Shown: piece after piece, positions 32,927 through 40,948 of the stretch
How positions within the stretch are numbered: the first letter of the stretch is position 1
How the letters are laid out: each line of letters opens with the position of its first letter
Assembly: GCF_018494035.1 (NCBI RefSeq)
Contig: NZ_JABBFO010000003.1
Location: 62,001-126,000 of the forward strand
Direction: 5' to 3'
Origin: Rosenbergiella australiborealis
GTDB lineage: Bacteria > Pseudomonadota > Gammaproteobacteria > Enterobacterales > Enterobacteriaceae
DNA length: 64,000 nt
Position numbers and translations under genes: made by a program
The notes under the pieces: generated by a model
What the model saw: the letters and a program-made list of their open reading frames with translations, nothing else
Database searches by the model: none
What the model was told of the DNA's origin: nothing

Positions 32927-33649
32927 TCTTTTCATAACCGTCCAACTCATTACCTCGTTTATTGTTAGGCAGTAATTAATTGGCCAATATTCTGGATATT
33001 CATTAGGACGAGCAAGGCGCGATAATTTGACTGTTGCAATATTATTTATAGGATTAATTGCAGTGAGTATTACTTGTTCAAAGCCAAATAATGTTTGGAC
33101 TTCGGGATAAACGGCCTTATAGACGGTCTCTTTGAGCGAGAAAAGAAGGGTAGTTGCTTGCGCCGATGAAAAGCCCGATGTCATCAAGAGATCGAATTCG
33201 GCATCATTCATGATCATTGATTGCAGTTCTTTCGCCTTATCTTCTGTCAACATTCGCTCAATATCATTGCCGACTAATGCAGGCGATGCATCAAGTACAA
33301 CGAAAGCTTTATGATCATGGTGAGAAAGAGAGCCTGAGAAACCTAACGGCCAAATGGGTGAACGGTCTGCACGGTTTAATAGCTGAAAAGACTTGTTCTC
33401 AGGTAAAAGGAGTTTGGCCACTAACCAGCGGCTGGCAAGATACTCAGCTTGGCGCTTTTTGACTGCTTGTTTCAATGTCTGTGGAAGGGTAAATCCAAGT
33501 GACTGGATAACCATAGGGGTTAAGGCATCAATAGAAAATTGACAGCAAGCAGTGCAGTAGGGGGAATAACAAAACTCAGCGTGAGGAATAAAAGCTTGGT
33601 AACTATCAAGCTGTTCAACGTTAAAGTTCGGCGGAAGTAAAGGTGACAT
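32921..33649 (-). CDS. EntD-type 4'-phosphopantetheinyl transferase
   Basis: 242 aa enzyme of the EntD/Sfp group that installs phosphopantetheine on carrier proteins of peptide or polyketide synthases. Motifs in order are PIWPLGFSGSLSHHD (CoA site), LVGNDIERM (metal-binding Asp and Glu) and FSLKETVYKAVYP (catalytic Glu and Lys). The N-terminal CYSPYCTACCQFSIDA is Cys-rich. No synthetase or siderophore genes lie in the window, so the partner is unknown. EntD itself is normally in the enterobactin cluster. Confidence 0.85.
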   Translation of the reverse strand: MSPLLPPNFNVEQLDSYQAFIPHAEFCYSPYCTACCQFSIDALTPMVIQSLGFTLPQTLKQAVKKRQAEYLASRWLVAKLLLPENKSFQLLNRADRSPIWPLGFSGSLSHHDHKAFVVLDASPALVGNDIERMLTEDKAKELQSMIMNDAEFDLLMTSGFSSAQATTLLFSLKETVYKAVYPEVQTLFGFEQVILTAINPINNIATVKLSRLARPNEYPEYWPINYCLTINEVMSWTVMKRL

Positions 33650-33811
33650 AGTTCATTCTTTATGATTGAGTCAGGGATAAAGGATAGCGTGAAAGCGTTG
33701 CAACGGCGAGACATATAGCCGAAAGGGTATTACGGATAAATCTGAAGGATATTTCACTGAAATTTGCCAAGCTTTGTATAGGTTTACTACAACGATAAAG
33801 GAGTTATTGTA

Positions 33812-34072
33812 ATGAGCGAAGTAGAAAAAACGCAAGGTGAGTATTTTCGTGATGTTGTCTCGCAATTAAAAGAAATGCGTCACTACGCACAAAACAATAC
33901 TGAAAGGCTTTCTGCACAGTGGTTGGCTTTTGATGCAGGTGAATATAAGCATCCCCAATTCGCTGAGCAAATAAATGCACTGCTTAATGAGCAGGGTAAA
34001 TTACTCGATGATATTGATGAAACCATTCAAAATATCGAAATTGAAATTAATCACCAAGAGCAAGAAAGCTAA
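33812..34072 (+). CDS. Small acidic protein of unknown function
   Basis: 86 aa, strongly helical and charged (YFRDVVSQLKEMRHYAQNN; LNEQGKLLDDIDETIQNIE), probably a short coiled coil in the cytoplasm. The ribosome binding site AAGGAG lies about nine bases before the ATG. It has no signal peptide or membrane segment. It sits alone between the PPTase and the VirK-family gene. Not recognised. Confidence 0.6.
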   Translation: MSEVEKTQGEYFRDVVSQLKEMRHYAQNNTERLSAQWLAFDAGEYKHPQFAEQINALLNEQGKLLDDIDETIQNIEIEINHQEQES

Positions 34073-34256
34073 TTTTTGTGGGCAGCTGCGGCTGCTCAAC
34101 TCCCTTCTTTCTATTCCCCCTGATTGCCTGCTTCCTTCGTAAGGAAATAGTAAATAAAATTTATCTCTGTTGAGAGTTCGTTAAGAATAATTCGATTATC
34201 CTGTTTAGATATCGCGGTAGTTTTCGCACAAATCTGAATTAGACTAGGGTATTTCG

Positions 34257-35195
34257 ATGGGACGTTTTAGAACTTGGCGTAAAAACAATCCAAAATGGAA
34301 TGAAGCGATTAGAAAATTTAATTTCTATAAGCGCGCTTGCCGAACTTTGCTGACGCATCCTATTCTTTACTGGGAATATTTTCAGCAGTGTAAGCATTCA
34401 GCCGTGGCCCAGCAGGTTATCCCGAGTGAACACGTCGTAGGCCTGGTCGCGCGTCCTTTTAATAAATATCTGAACAAAAATTGGACCGTTAAGCAAAAGC
34501 TGAAGGCAGCATCCACCACTCTGTACCGTCTTGATCAGAGCATCAATCCTAAGTTTATTCCGGCGATCTTCGCACCCAACGCCCCCGGGATCACTTTGGC
34601 GACGTTGCAATTGAAGAATGAGGAAGAGGCAACACTTAAGCTCAAACATTCACGTTTTGTACGTGAAGGTGAGATTGGGATTTACCTTTATGTTCCAAAC
34701 TGTGAGGAAGCCCTCTATAGTCTAACGTTCTCCTTTGATGAGACCGGAAAAATCCTTTATCTTTGTGGTTTACAAGGGCCGAAACCTGGGGAAGGTCAAG
34801 ACCAAGTGCGAGCAATTACCAAAGCCATGTATGGATTACGTCCTAAAAATCTCTTATTGTCAGCGGCCTATGCTATTTCCGATGGTTTCGGGGTTGAGAA
34901 AATTTGCGGGATTTCCGATAGTCACCATATCAAATCACATGTTCTCAAATCGAGTTATAACTCCTTTTGGGAAGAAGTGTGTACAGAGTGTGATGCTGAG
35001 GGGTGGTATCAACTTCCTCGCCATGAAGCGGAAAGGAATGTTGAGCTAGTCGAAAGTAAACATCGCTCCGCTTTTCGTAAACGTGAAGCACTGCGTCAAC
35101 AGATGATGATTGATGTTACTCATCATTTACGCCGTTTATCAGAAAATCCTCAACAGCGGATTGCGTCGCCACAATTACAGGTCTCGAACGCTTAA
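34257..35195 (+). CDS. VirK/YbjX (DUF535) family protein
   Basis: 312 aa. Family features are the basic N-terminus, HPILYWEYFQ, the segment GEIGIYLYVPNCEEALYSLT, GLQGPKPGEGQDQVR, and the C-terminal ICGISDSHHIKSHV. VirK and YbjX affect envelope properties and resistance to antimicrobial peptides in Shigella and Salmonella; the biochemical activity is not known. No signal peptide is visible. A large hairpin terminator lies about 60 bases downstream. Confidence 0.88.
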   Translation: MGRFRTWRKNNPKWNEAIRKFNFYKRACRTLLTHPILYWEYFQQCKHSAVAQQVIPSEHVVGLVARPFNKYLNKNWTVKQKLKAASTTLYRLDQSINPKFIPAIFAPNAPGITLATLQLKNEEEATLKLKHSRFVREGEIGIYLYVPNCEEALYSLTFSFDETGKILYLCGLQGPKPGEGQDQVRAITKAMYGLRPKNLLLSAAYAISDGFGVEKICGISDSHHIKSHVLKSSYNSFWEEVCTECDAEGWYQLPRHEAERNVELVESKHRSAFRKREALRQQMMIDVTHHLRRLSENPQQRIASPQLQVSNA

Positions 35196-35256
35196 TATCG
35201 TTGTCAGGTAGGGCACTATTATGTAGGTGGAGCCCTGATAAGCCGCTAGGTTAATA

Positions 35257-35307
35257 GCCGACATTGGTTCACCTTAAGGGTGGGGCAATGTCGGTTAGGC
35301 AATTTTT
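35257..35307 (+). terminator. Terminator of the VirK-family gene
   Basis: CCGACATTG (35258-35266) pairs with CAATGTCGG (35286-35294). An inner CACC/GGTG pair extends the stem, and a T-rich tract AATTTTTATT follows. Confidence 0.7.
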
Positions 35308-35607
35308 ATTGCTACATAAAGCAGTCTATGATTTTTTTTGGACACTCTGTTTTAGGTAATGTTGTATTGATTGCGTAATAATGACTGGCACAATAATAGA
35401 TTATCCAATGAATCACTATAAAAGAGTGAGTTGGAGTATAGTGACCGACTTAACACCTTTACTTTTCTAACCTAACAATTTCATGCGGAAAAAGTATTTT
35501 AAGTATTATTGATAATCTATTTTTTCACTCTTCTAGTCTCACACCCATCAGTACTTTTATTACGCTTGCCTCTACATTCAGTGTTATTGGTCGATTTTAA
35601 GCACCCG

Positions 35608-35735
35608 AATTCATCTAAGTCATTTTAAACTATTTAAACGATTATAAGGCGTTTGAGCGGGAGACGGTGAGTTTTACCGTTACACCACAGAATGGCTTTG
35701 AGCGGTATGCGTAAGGTGGCTTTAGGGTTAATATG
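35608..35735 (+). repeat. Direct repeat A, copy 1
   Basis: This noncoding block begins AATTCATCTAAG and ends near GTAAGGTGGC plus AATATGG. An imperfect copy lies at 38417-38527. Shared cores include GAGTTTTA-CCGTTAC, CAGAAT and ACGGTATG-GTAAGGTGGC-like segments. It precedes the acetyltransferase and Tlde1 genes. The rest of the 600-base stretch 35196-35800, apart from the terminator, is AT-rich with no gene that I can support. Confidence 0.6.
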
Positions 35736-35800
35736 GATAGATGTCATAGTTGGAATAGGCATGGTAGATTCAGTAGCTAAAACTGAATTGAGGATAGTGA

Positions 35801-36259
35801 ATGTTTAACATTTCAGAAGTTGATAAAGGGAATTCTGACTTGGCGCGGTTGGTTAGCGAGCTCGATGCTTTTCAGAGCGAATTGTACCCTGCAGAAAGTA
35901 ACCACCTCCTAGATCTTTCAGCAGTCAGTGACGAACAGCTAAGGTGCGTGATCGTATGTGATGAGGGGGATACACCTGCAGGCTGTGGAGCTTTGCTATT
36001 TCACGAAGATGGATCAGCTGAGATTAAGCAGGTTTATATTCGACCGGAATACCGAGGAAGGAAGCTTGGAGAGAAGATAATCAGTGCAATTGAGGGAATT
36101 GCTTCAGAAAATAATTCGCGACTATTGCAGCTTGAAACAGGTATTCACCAGCAACCGGTTATAGCGCTTTATCGCAGATGTGGGTACGACATGTGCGATG
36201 CATTCTCCCCGTATAAAGCAGATCCTTTGAGCGTTTTTATGCGCAAAGAGCTTCTTTAA
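35801..36259 (+). CDS. GNAT family N-acetyltransferase
   Basis: 152 aa. The GNAT acetyl-CoA loop is seen in IRPEYRGRKLGEKIISAIE (motif A, R-G-x-x-L-G), followed by motif B GIHQQPVIALYRRCGYDMC. Substrate is unknown. It lies between direct repeat A and the T6SS effector gene, in a patch that looks horizontally acquired. Immunity or modification of the nearby effector is possible but nothing in the sequence shows it. Confidence 0.85.
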   Translation: MFNISEVDKGNSDLARLVSELDAFQSELYPAESNHLLDLSAVSDEQLRCVIVCDEGDTPAGCGALLFHEDGSAEIKQVYIRPEYRGRKLGEKIISAIEGIASENNSRLLQLETGIHQQPVIALYRRCGYDMCDAFSPYKADPLSVFMRKELL

Positions 36260-36350
36260 TGTAACGCGGTTATAGCACCAAGGGAGGGCGCAGTAGATGG
36301 CTTTACGGTAAAAATATGTGACTTTTGGAATTTAAATACAAGGGATAGTT

Positions 36351-36833
36351 ATGGCAATAACGTGTTTTTTCACCAACAACGGCATGCCAATGTCTTTACT
36401 TACATGTAGCGGCGTTGGTAGGTTCCCTGCATTTTCTGGTCAGAGGCAAGGTCGCAATAATGCTAGCCTAACAAGTGTTCCTAATATTGGTCCTATTCCG
36501 CAGGGAACGTATTACATTATCGGGCGTCAGTCAGGTGGGTGTTTGAGTTCAATTCGTGAAGCTGCTCTGAAGTATTCTTATGGTACGGATCGTAGTCAGT
36601 GGTTTTCTCTGTATCGCCGAGACGGTAAGATCGACGACTATACATTTATTGATGGTGTGCGGCGAGGTAATTTCAGGTTACATCCAATTGGTCCACGTGG
36701 ACTTAGTGAAGGTTGTATTACGCTCAGCCATATTACTGATTTTGACTATCTTCGTAATCGTCTGCTTAAAACCAGTATGATATATGTTCCTGGTTCGCTT
36801 CTAATGGCTTACGGCACAATAAAGGTTGATTAA
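36351..36833 (+). CDS. Tlde1-type (DUF2778) T6SS L,D-transpeptidase-like effector
   Basis: 160 aa. The fold signature of the Tlde1/DUF2778 family is clear: GVGRFPAFSG at residues 21-30, GPIPQGTYYIIGR, QWFSLYRRDGKIDDYTFI, and the catalytic pair in FRLHPIGPRGLSEGCITL (His111, Cys122). Tlde1 of Salmonella is a type VI effector that attacks the peptidoglycan peptide in the target periplasm. No secretion signal is present, as expected for T6SS cargo. No hcp, vgrG or PAAR gene lies in the window, so it would be an orphan effector. The stop overlaps the start of a small membrane-protein gene (TAATG). Confidence 0.88.
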   Translation: MAITCFFTNNGMPMSLLTCSGVGRFPAFSGQRQGRNNASLTSVPNIGPIPQGTYYIIGRQSGGCLSSIREAALKYSYGTDRSQWFSLYRRDGKIDDYTFIDGVRRGNFRLHPIGPRGLSEGCITLSHITDFDYLRNRLLKTSMIYVPGSLLMAYGTIKVD

Positions 36834-37066
36834 TGCTCAAATGGATTAAGCGTACATTGTGTTTTCTCATGTTGTTGGTGGTGATGTTTTTTGTCATTAG
36901 CAAACTAATTTCGCTGTTGTGGCCAAACGTCACTGATTATCTGGCATCGTGGTTAAATACAGTAGGAGTGGAAGAGACTACTGATTTGCTGTTTGATTTT
37001 ACATTTTGGATTGCGCTGATCATATCCATGCTCATCTGTGTTCTGTGTATTCGTCGAAACTCGTAA
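36833..37066 (+). CDS. Small two-helix membrane protein, candidate immunity partner
   Basis: 77 aa with two membrane segments (residues 7-28 and 52-72) and an intervening loop of about 25 residues containing VGVEETTDLLFD. The start ATG overlaps the Tlde1 stop, so the two genes are coupled. Gene order suggests an immunity protein holding the toxin off in the periplasm. This is inference; I do not recognise the family, and characterised Tldi1 proteins need not look like it. A region of similar layout is fused to the second, decayed Tlde1 copy. Confidence 0.6.
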   Translation: MLKWIKRTLCFLMLLVVMFFVISKLISLLWPNVTDYLASWLNTVGVEETTDLLFDFTFWIALIISMLICVLCIRRNS

Positions 37067-37088
37067 ACTATTATTCAACCATAGAAAA

Positions 37089-37218
37089 CCTAATGCCTCG
37101 GTGGTGGGTATACAAAAATCACGGGGAGCGTAGCGACCATCGTCTAGCTCTATGCTTGTTTGTCTCACCCTGCAAAAGGTTTGATTGTGTGGGCGTAGTG
37201 TCAGACTTCTGCAATCAC
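37089..37218 (+). repeat. Direct repeat B, copy 1
   Basis: A 130-base block whose second copy is at 39087-39216. I count 7 differences, about 95% identity without gaps. It starts just after the Tlde1-partner gene. Stretches open to translation exist on both strands in both copies; I do not call them genes. The remaining bases to 37327 hold nothing recognisable. Confidence 0.85.
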
Positions 37219-37327
37219 ACTATGCCGCTTGCTACTCCTTAGAAACTCACTTTATCAGCGCTGTATGTCTGTTTATCCTGCCGGAGCCCGGGGCCTAGAC
37301 CTAAGTGTCTAAGGTACATGTGCAGCG

Positions 37328-38085
37328 TTAACCCCTTATTTTTTTAAAAAAGCATCGTATTAGGTTATAAAAAATTATTGCGTATAGACTAATAACAGTT
37401 AGTAAAGATGTGAATGTTATAGGATCTGAACCTTCTTCATAAGTGTTGCTCTGGTAATGACTTAATAACTGGTAAGAATGATCTACAAGCCAACTTGTTA
37501 TCGAATAAAGTGGCATTCCATAACTGGAAATAGTAAATGCTAAGATAAAACAGAGCACGAAACATATTATTTTTTTAGCCCTTTTGCATTTATCAAAATC
37601 ACTTTTTCCTTGAACGTCAACGTATCCGTATGCCATGAGACCCAAATTAGAGTTTATAACTCGAACTTTTTTACGATGGATGAGGTTCTTCCTAACTTTA
37701 TAAAAATCGTTTCGTTTTAAGAATGTAATGCACCCTTCACTGAGTCCAGAGCCATCAGGCCGTAGTGGATAAAGACGAAATCCTCCACGTGAAACACCGT
37801 TGATAAATACGTTATCACTCATGGTGCTTGAATTGAAAAGAATAAACCATTCCATAGGTCGATAGCCCAACCTCTAATTTTGTTAGCCAAACTACCTTCT
37901 GCACGATCAACAATCCAATATCGTCCTAATGGAATGGCGCTGTTTGGAAGATATGTACAGTTCGGATTATTTGTGTAGGATTTCTGTCCAGAAAAAACTG
38001 GGAAAGTTCCAACTCCATAAACGTGCAATTTAGCTTCACCACCGCCTTTTGTCAGATCGTCATAGCTCATTCTCATAATTTGCAT
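37328..38085 (-). pseudogene. Frameshifted second Tlde1-type gene fused to a membrane partner
   Basis: Two overlapping minus-strand frames together make one Tlde1-like protein. The first (37819-38085) carries YGVGTFPVFSGQ and IPLGRYWIVDRAEG and then ends; the second (37328 to about 37870) carries MEWFILFNS, FINGVSRGGFRLYP and GLSEGCITF. The frame changes near CTATGGAATGG at about 37855, where intact relatives have extra residues, so a small deletion is likely. The catalytic His of FRLHP is replaced by Tyr. The second frame continues without a stop into two membrane segments laid out like the 77-aa partner of copy 1, so toxin and partner are fused. It is probably inactive. Confidence 0.75.
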
Positions 38086-38416
38086 CTGTCAAATCCTTTT
38101 GAATATAAAATGCTAATGATTGTATCAAGTTAAAGTTAGATATTATTTGATCTGGATTTATACATTGGTGATACAAAAAATTAATTCTGAATGCTTTGTG
38201 TTTTTAAAAAAGATGTGAGTGCTATACCGTCAACACGATCTATTGATCAGGATTGCATCCCGACACTCTGCCAACGCTTCACAGCTAAGTAAAAAATTTA
38301 TTTTCCCACTCACCGTTTTCGATGGGGTGATAGGACAGTGTTTTGTAGCGTTTGATAGGTAATCAGCCCAAAGTCCTCAATTAGTTACTTGAACGCATAA
38401 CGATTCATAACCTCAT

Positions 38417-38527
38417 AATTCATCTAAGCGATTCTAAGGCATTTTGAGGAGTTTTATCCGTTACTCCTCAGAATAGATCTGAGTGCGTTTGAACGGTATG
38501 TGTAAGGTGGCATTATAGGAAATATGG
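38417..38527 (+). repeat. Direct repeat A, copy 2
   Basis: Imperfect copy of 35608-35735, shorter because it lacks an internal segment after TCTAAG. It precedes the GFA-family gene by about 140 bases. The rest of the interval 38086-38666 is AT-rich and shows no supportable gene. Confidence 0.6.
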
Positions 38528-38666
38528 GCTATGTGATTTTTATAGTTGATCCTAGAAAGGAAATAGGATTGTTAATCATTTATCCTAGATATACTCGATA
38601 GTGACAGGTTCTATTAAAAAATATATGGCAAAATTAGGTAATCTAAACAGAAAGGTAAGGATAAAA

Positions 38667-39065
38667 ATGAAAGGAAGTTGCCTCTGTAAAACTATTGGTT
38701 ATGAGTGTGATGAATTAATTAGCGGGATAGTTAATTGCCATTGTAACACGTGTAGGAAATCACATGCTGCTCCATACGTTCCAACTGCTAGGGTTAAGCG
38801 AGAGCACTTTAGGTGGCTTAAAGGATTTGAGTATTTAAAATCTTATGAATCTTCCCCAGGAAAACTTCGCCATTTTTGTTCTATTTGCGGTTCTCATCTC
38901 GTAGCCGATCGTTCTTCTCAATGCCATGTGATACTGCGTGTAGCTACTTTAGATGATACCCCACCCAATACAGTCGTTTCGCATATTTGGTGTTCACATG
39001 ATGTTTCATGGCTAAGGGAAAGTGATAGTGTTCCTCACTTCGACGAGTGGCAAATTGATAACTGA
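38667..39065 (+). CDS. GFA/CENP-V family zinc protein
   Basis: 132 aa of the glutathione-dependent formaldehyde-activating (GFA) family. Zinc ligands are seen in GSCLCKTIGYEC, NCHCNTCRKSHAAPY and FCSICGSHLVAD. Many family members bind zinc without a known reaction. ATG 38667 is preferred because TAAGGA lies just upstream; an in-frame GTG at 38601 would add an untypical N-terminus. It is bracketed by repeat A and repeat B. Confidence 0.85.
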   Translation: MKGSCLCKTIGYECDELISGIVNCHCNTCRKSHAAPYVPTARVKREHFRWLKGFEYLKSYESSPGKLRHFCSICGSHLVADRSSQCHVILRVATLDDTPPNTVVSHIWCSHDVSWLRESDSVPHFDEWQIDN

Positions 39066-39086
39066 CCAAGTTTTCTAGAATAGATG

Positions 39087-39216
39087 CCTAATGTCCCCGT
39101 GGTGGGTATACAAAAATCACGGGGAGCGTAGCGACCATCGTCTAGCTCTATGCTTGTTTGTCTCACCCTACAAAAGGTTTGATTGTGTGGGCGTAATGTC
39201 AGACTTTTGTAATCAC
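39087..39216 (+). repeat. Direct repeat B, copy 2
   Basis: Copy of 37089-37218 with 7 differences in 130 bases. In this copy CCCCGTG and CACGGGG form an inverted pair around GTGGGTATACAAAAAT; the first arm is altered in copy 1. Confidence 0.85.
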
Positions 39217-39272
39217 CATCGTAACTTATGTTGGAGGTGTCCAAATAATTTGCGAATGCCTGATCAAGTAAA

Positions 39273-39434
39273 ATGCGAAAGGGCGATCAAGTAAATGTAA
39301 ATCCCCAGCCGATTGATGATACGGCTGAAAACAAATTAAAACAGTGGCAAAGCTACTATAAACAGCTAGTTGCATTCAAAAATAATGATCAGTACGAGGA
39401 AGCTTATAACTTAGCGAAACCAGAAGAGGATTGA
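39273..39434 (+). CDS. Possible small protein or gene remnant, 53 aa
   Basis: Short frame MRKGDQVNVNPQPIDDTAEN onwards, hydrophilic, with a helical middle (KLKQWQSYYKQLVAF) and an acidic tail (LAKPEED). There is no good ribosome binding site. The sequence GATCAAGTAAA occurs twice around its start. It may be the tail of an older phage gene left beside the attachment site. Confidence 0.3.
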   Translation: MRKGDQVNVNPQPIDDTAENKLKQWQSYYKQLVAFKNNDQYEEAYNLAKPEED

Positions 39435-39571
39435 ATATAGCACTCCCATCCCCCGCAATTTATTACCTTGAGGCACGACTCATGCCTAATTCATTCATGC
39501 ACATTAACCAATCGTCTATTGTCCTTTCGACAGATGAGGGGGGGGGCTATGGCTGAACCATGTTAAAAGTG

Positions 39572-39733
39572 ATGAAAAGTAGAACAGTACTACTCGACGT
39601 AAACGGTAAGCTGATGTTTGCCGAAGTGGGGTATGGGAAATTCAAGTCTAACGATGGCACTATCGAGGGTGGCGCTCTTGATGATGCCAAAGTGTTAGGG
39701 GTGGTAATTTTCATGGTTAAAAGTCTCAATTGA
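39572..39733 (+). pseudogene. Probable gene remnant next to the attachment site
   Basis: A 53-codon frame with MKSRTVLLDVNGKLMFAEVG and GGALDDAKVLGVVIFMV, which reads like the beta-rich end of a larger regulatory or phage protein; I cannot name it. A run of nine G at 39538-39546 and a short frame with stops just upstream suggest a decayed N-terminal part. Confidence 0.3.
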
Positions 39734-39769
39734 GGCTGAACTTTTACCATTGGCAAATCACAGGCACAA

Positions 39770-39799
39770 AAAAAGCAGCCGTAAGTGGCTGCTTTTTTT
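39770..39799. terminator. Hairpin terminator beside the tRNA fragment
   Basis: AAAAAAGCAGCC, GTAAGT loop, GGCTGCTTTTTTTT. It can act on either strand and sits where the terminator of the tRNA gene (minus strand) is expected. Confidence 0.8.
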
Positions 39800-39808
39800 T
39801 GGGATTTT

Positions 39809-39854
39809 TGGTCGGCACGAGAGGATTTGAACCTCCGACCCCTGACACCCCATG
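39809..39854 (-). other. Prophage left attachment site: 3' part of tRNA-Pro(GGG)
   Basis: On the minus strand these 46 bases read CATGGGGTGTC, then GGTCGGAGGTTCAAATCC and TCGTGCCGACCA, which is the 3' part of proL-type tRNA-Pro from the anticodon loop to CCA. The 5' half does not follow, so this is not a functional tRNA. Tyrosine integrases commonly use tRNA 3' ends, and proL lies on the alkB side of this region in E. coli. The intact tRNA should be at the right prophage end, beyond the window. Confidence 0.85.
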
Positions 39855-39993
39855 TTAGCTAGCGTTAATTGAATAAGTTCAATTAAATCATGCAGATAAA
39901 TTAGTTTTACTGTATATACAAACAGTTCCTAAAACACAAAATATGCATCATATACATCAATGACTTAGGTCGACTTTTACCACCATAAAACTT

Positions 39994-40881
39994 TTATTTT
40001 TTAAACTTACGCATAACTTGATCAGCGACACCGTTGTATCCTGGATAAATCCTCGCATCGCCATAATTGTGCTGCATTAATTTATACAATAAATCTTTGG
40101 CTTCAGAGCGTGGTAGTATCAGTTTAATGAGAGTTTTATCTCTGTTTTGCATTCTCATTGGTAATAACTCGTCTAATTGAGCATCGAGAGGTCTTCTATC
40201 AACTTCCTTGTCAACATTACTAGTATCATTAAAATTAATTGGGGTGGAAATGTGTGTAAATAACCCTCTTTGAGCTGAAAGATTTTGGTTATCTGAGTTC
40301 GGGGGAGTTATTATACGAAGTGGTGAATTAGACATTCTCATCATCGATGTCGATACCCATTCTGCATTGAAACACCAAATTGCTAAATTTCCTTCTGAGT
40401 CATTAACGCTACTCGCAGCAAAGTAAGCTGAGATAAAAGGATCGTATGACCAATCAAGTAACCTAGTAGGTATACCATAATGCTGTGCTAACGCGGCAAC
40501 ATCTAGCAGGTCATCTGGGATCCAGAGTGAATCTTGATCAGTGCTTTTAGCGAAATTATAGTCATGTTTGCTGATCAGAAAACGCCTGATATTTTCTGAA
40601 ATAGGTACTTTAAGTCCATTTTGATCAGCAAGCTTAAAAAACTCCCTAAGCAGCTTGAACTCAGACTGAATCTGGCTATATTCGAAATGGGAATTCGTTC
40701 CGTTTCTTGGGTATTCACTATCGGCTATATATCTAGCGTTTTCACGAAAAATACTAGGAATTAGCTGGTATGTATCACTTGATTGTCCCCTAAATACATA
40801 ACCATTGTAATCGTTGTTCCAACTACAAATATGATTTAATAGGTCATTCGCATTGCTGAAATTTAAAACTGTGGTAACCAT
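39994..40881 (-). CDS. FRG-domain protein
   Basis: 295 aa with an FRG domain (YVFRGQSSDTYQLIPSIFR near residue 30) followed by LAQHYGIPTRLLDWSYDPF and ISAYFA, the conserved core with invariant Arg and Asp. The C-terminal part ends in GDARIYPGYNGVADQVMRKF. The molecular function of FRG domains is unknown. The gene lies between the attachment site and int, a position where temperate phages often carry accessory or defence genes. ATG 40881 with GAGAGG upstream is preferred over TTG 40893. Confidence 0.85.
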   Translation of the reverse strand: MVTTVLNFSNANDLLNHICSWNNDYNGYVFRGQSSDTYQLIPSIFRENARYIADSEYPRNGTNSHFEYSQIQSEFKLLREFFKLADQNGLKVPISENIRRFLISKHDYNFAKSTDQDSLWIPDDLLDVAALAQHYGIPTRLLDWSYDPFISAYFAASSVNDSEGNLAIWCFNAEWVSTSMMRMSNSPLRIITPPNSDNQNLSAQRGLFTHISTPINFNDTSNVDKEVDRRPLDAQLDELLPMRMQNRDKTLIKLILPRSEAKDLLYKLMQHNYGDARIYPGYNGVADQVMRKFKK

Positions 40882-40948
40882 ACATCCTCTCAAGGTTATT
40901 TAAAGTTAATAAGATGGGAGACAATTAACTTTGTGAAGATATTTTTAG

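Noticed and set aside
37006-37242. Plus-strand frames in both copies of repeat B containing HGERSDHRLALCLFVSP
   Set aside because: They differ at both ends, lack ribosome binding sites, and the opposite strand is equally open. Treated as part of the repeat, not as genes.
38601-38667. GTG 38601 as start of the GFA-family gene
   Set aside because: It would add 22 basic residues not typical of the family and has no ribosome binding site, whereas ATG 38667 has TAAGGA.
39809-39854. A functional tRNA-Pro gene
   Set aside because: Only the 3' part from the anticodon loop is present; the acceptor 5' strand and D arm are missing.
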